From: Boswellia sacra
Lineage: Eukaryota; Streptophyta; Magnoliopsida; Sapindales; Burseraceae
NCBI GenBank assembly: GCA_013180625.2
Contig: SNVD02011043.1
Coordinates: 434,001 to 498,000 of the forward strand
Reading direction: 5' to 3'
DNA: 64,000 nt
Part shown: positions 60,843 through 64,000 of the stretch, piece by piece
Layout: each line of letters starts with the position of its first letter
Numbering within the stretch: position 1 is the stretch's first letter
Position numbers and translations under genes: made by a program
Notes under the pieces: model-generated
What the model saw: only the letters and a program-made list of their open reading frames with translations
What the model was told of the DNA's origin: nothing
Databases searched by the model: none

Positions 60843-61238
60843 TCAGTTTGTTATAGGTTTAACAACATTTTCATAATATTTTGTTCGAATAAGGCGTTCT
60901 CTAATGCAATTTTGATCAGCTCCTGAGTCTACTAAAATAATTGCTTTTATTTGTAAGATATTATCTACATGCAATAATATTCCTATATACCATTTTTGAT
61001 AATTAATTTTGTCTACAATTTGTACATAATCTTCTTCTATCCGTGAACTAGAGGCTTGATCATATTTATTTTGTGATTCAAGTATAGTTAATCTTGTTTG
61101 ATTTTGGAGCACTAATTGTTGATTTTGAATTTCTTTTATTTGTTCTTTTAAATTCATAATTTCTTGCTGTAATTCTCCTGTAATAACTTGTTTAAATAAA
61201 GTTTGTGATAGGTGAAGTATGCAAATAAAATTTATCAA
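60843..61238 (-). pseudogene. Retroviral-type aspartic protease fragment of a retroelement or endogenous pararetrovirus
   Basis: A 131-codon open piece with a Gln/Leu/Ile-rich coiled coil (ELQQEIMNLKEQIKEIQNQQ) followed by a short beta-rich part and the motif AIILVDSGADQNCIRERL, with the D-S-G triad of retroviral-type aspartic proteases. Polyproteins of endogenous caulimovirids carry such proteases before the reverse transcriptase; gypsy elements do too. No reverse transcriptase follows; the frame ends at 60843 and the LRR array begins 640 bp further. The family is uncertain. Confidence 0.5.
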
Positions 61239-62840
61239 GTGAACTTTGAGTAAAATATTTTAATATATAATAAAATTGGCCACTAGAAGAAGTATTGGTT
61301 TCTAATATACAGTCACATTCTTAGGTAAAAATAGGTATTCAAAATGCATCAAAAAAATGTAAACCAAAATGCTGAACTATAAGAAATAATTATAGACAAC
61401 AGCTTAAAGATTTATATAATTGTACCACCAAAATAAATTAACGGAAAAACTAAAAAAAATAACGAAATATTTAATAAGATAAGATATGCAACTTTCTTAA
61501 GATTTTGACACAGGAAAATTAACAATTAGTCACGTCAAACTCATCAAATCCTTCAATAAAATATTTGCACTGGAGCTAGAATAAATATGTTTAAACCTAG
61601 AAATACAAAACTAACAATATCGATGAAATTTTAATTATTATTATTTTTAAAAGAATATATAAGATTGGTAATTTTGTTATTTTATAGGTTCTTATGGTAT
61701 TTATGATTGCAATTTCAGATATCATCAATCTAAATTTATAGCACCTTTATTCTAATAGAAGGGGGAGATTGACTGATCTTCAAAATTCTATTATTAAAAA
61801 AAAATTCCATCACTAAAACGTGTAATTGATGCATGATCATAATTGTTTGTTTTTTAAATTATTTATGTTTCACTATTAAAATATGTGTACCTCGTACTAC
61901 AAGGAAAATAGTCAAAATGAAAATATTGCTTAATAGATCACATGAGTCTCCTCTTAGGGCCCTTCTGTGCTAAAAGTCAACATTTTCTTCTGCAACCTTA
62001 CGCTAAATAAATAAAACGATTAAACAATATGTTAAATAAACATTATTGAACCATTTTTTTAGTTGTTGATCTTGACAAATAACATGTTCAGTTGCCGGGT
62101 TCTAGGGGGCTCCACTGGACTATGACCCCATTTTTTTAAATGTAAAACATGTTATTTACATAAATATTTCTATATAACTGAATGATGTCGACTTCTTTAA
62201 TTAATTCTTTTTTTTTTTGGGTCATATGTGAACAGGCGCATTTGACATATGGGATTAATTTTTTAAGATTGGATTGGGTGCAATATAAAAATATACTGGT
62301 ATAGTATTAGATTGAATGATATTAGATATAAATGATCAAGCTAAATTTTACTAGTAATCTAATTAAAGTTAATTTAAATAAAAATTAATTTAAAATATAT
62401 AAATATTAACTTTATTAAAATCAAGGACTATGGCCCCATTTTTTTGGGGATGTCTCTTGAGCCTCAAACTTTTAAGATATTAATAAATAAATAAATAAAT
62501 AAAAATTGGTCCACCTCAAATCTTAAAAAATAATATCATAGCTATAAAAATAATAAAATTTTAAATTAATAGAATCAACGCTTGGGATTATTATTTAATG
62601 ATTTATTTATAATTATTAGGATTTTTATTTATTTCAAGATTTTTTAAAACATTAATTAGTGTTGAGACGTAATAATATTTAGTTTTTATCATTTTTCCTT
62701 AATTTGAGATTTTAAATTTTTATATTTTATCCATTTTCAGATTTATTATCGTTAAGGCCTAGAAAGTAATATTTTCAATTTTTATTATTAAAATTCATTG
62801 GTTTTGGTGATTTAAAGGCTACTGGATGTTGACTTGTCTT
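61239..62840. other. AT-rich gap inside the retroelement remnant
   Basis: No coding sequence could be supported. The phrase gactatg(a/g)ccccatttttttx occurs near 62121 and 62427, a local repeat. It may be decayed element sequence or later insertions. Confidence 0.45.
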
Positions 62841-63960
62841 GAATTTAAGCTTCTACTTTGGATTGAGTATTGGGCTTGATTGATTTTTCTTTGTGCTTGG
62901 CTTGTGGTTGAATATGCTTTTTCCCAAACTTAAGCCAGTTTTGGATACTTTGGGTGAAACATCTTGAAATATCATACTTGTCCCACCACTTGATCCTAAA
63001 CTCTCTAACTAATGATGAATAACATTTTGAGTAATAAGGCTCAATAGTATATGACCATGATAAAATACAGGAAATTTAGAAATCTATATGGAAACTAATT
63101 TGTCGAACATAAGGTTGGTCTGAAGTATCAGCATGTTTTTTGTAATAAGGAAAAGATAATTGATTAATTTGTTCTGGATAAATTGCAGGATTGGGTCATA
63201 GATAATACCACCATTCTAGAAACCAAGATAGATAAAACTTCTAACACCTAGTATCAAAATGAATAAACCACGAATGATCAAAAGTTCTGAGGTAGAACAT
63301 ATTGAACCAGACTTTTTGATAATCAACATAATTGTAACCATTTGGTTCACAAGGAATTGAGAAGGAAAAATTGGTCCAAATTGATTGGGTACCAAATTCT
63401 CTAGGGTTTTTGACTTTCTTAATTTTACAGGTTGAGTAGGATATTTGGTCAGGATTTTTGAGAACTTTGTGATGCACTAATTCTACACTATCAGTGTCAA
63501 CTAGAATTAACTCATAAAATAGACGATTTTTCTGTGGATTATCGGTAATATTTTGGCAATCTGGAAGGAATAATCTTTGAGTAAGGGATTTTAATTCAGC
63601 TAAAGAGACTGACTTGGTATACTGAGTAACTTGGAGATGTTAATGTTGACTCTTAGTTATGTAATTAGACTTTTGAGTGGATGAACCTATCTGGGTAGAT
63701 GACCCAGTAGCTACTTGAGTATTTGGTTGGGTAGATGACCTAGTTACAGCTTAAGAAAATGATAAAGGAGGATATTCAGCTAGAGCTGAATATGTATCTG
63801 CAATGGGGACTTTGCCCACACCTGCAACTTGAGTAAACTGATTTGTTTTAGCCATGACATAGTCACTGGCCTTCATAATCTTTTTGTCTGACATTTTGAC
63901 TATACTCACCAAGTGTTTCACTCTTTGATCTTGCCCTATAAAAATTCTCTTGTTAAGAAG
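62841..63960 (-). pseudogene. Decayed polyprotein segment, endogenous-pararetrovirus-like or other retroelement
   Basis: One minus-strand frame can be followed from 63960 to about 62841 with few stops (63751-63753, 63640-63642, 63241-63243, 63196-63198, 63076-63078). It includes KMSDKKIMKASDYVMAK, a Ser/Thr/Gln-rich repeat (TGSSTQIGSSTQ), then an aromatic-rich region: SIWTNFSFSIPCEP, YNYVDYQKVWFNMFYL, FDHSWFIHF, and WFLEWWYY. It is upstream and in the same direction as the protease fragment at 60843-61238, so both probably came from one element. A viral origin (Caulimoviridae) is suspected from this combination but not proven. The element continues beyond the window edge or is already lost there (stops beyond 63960). 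Confidence 0.45.
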
Positions 63961-64000
63961 TCTGGAATAGAATTATTATCTCCTTTGATAAATTCAATTT

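Overview
The window is plant nuclear DNA: AT-rich, with intron-split genes, GT/AG splice sites, plant LTR retrotransposons and a CNL-type (RPS2/At4g27190-like) LRR cluster. A woody eudicot such as Citrus is the best guess from the style of the LRR genes; this is inference. No intact complete gene is visible. Every recognisable gene is partial, broken or part of a mobile element.

Layout. 0-5.3 kb: a decayed transposon-associated gene (DUF1985, proline-rich linker, Ulp1/C48 protease) between zones dense in the motif ACTCGACA/TGTCGAGT. 5.3-11.3 kb: mostly AT-rich intergenic DNA with a SINE-like remnant, a triplicated ~115-bp repeat and a copia-like LTR fragment. 11.4-16.4 kb, minus strand: a broken gene for a short FAR1-domain protein (FAR1-RELATED SEQUENCE type), with at least four in-frame stops. 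17.63-22.79 kb: a young, nearly intact Ty3/gypsy element (291-bp LTRs with two differences, CAATC target duplication, tRNA-Met primer site) broken by a frameshift and one nonsense codon. 23.0-24.1 kb, minus strand: a truncated NLR N-terminal/P-loop fragment and a small NLR-like terminal exon. 24.77-31.86 kb: an old, decayed Ty1/copia element with GTTTG target duplication, whose 3' end appears to contain a ~310-bp inversion. 31.9-44 kb: mostly intergenic AT-rich DNA with LTR-like and minisatellite pieces and one orphan exon.

44.1-60.2 kb, minus strand: the main feature, an LRR exon array. A three-exon cassette (called alpha, beta, gamma here) occurs twice in full and once as gamma only. Almost all its exons begin and end in phase 0, so whole cassettes can be duplicated without shifting the frame. 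The upstream gamma exon is split by a 463-bp GC-rich perfect-length palindrome flanked by ATAAG repeats. Removing it with one repeat copy leaves exactly 273 codons. 60.8-64 kb, minus strand: a decayed retroelement or endogenous-pararetrovirus-like polyprotein with an aspartic protease motif.

The most unusual signals are the frame-neutral LRR cassette duplication, the palindrome inside an LRR exon, the inverted 3' end of the copia element and the TCGAC motif zones around the Ulp1-type gene.
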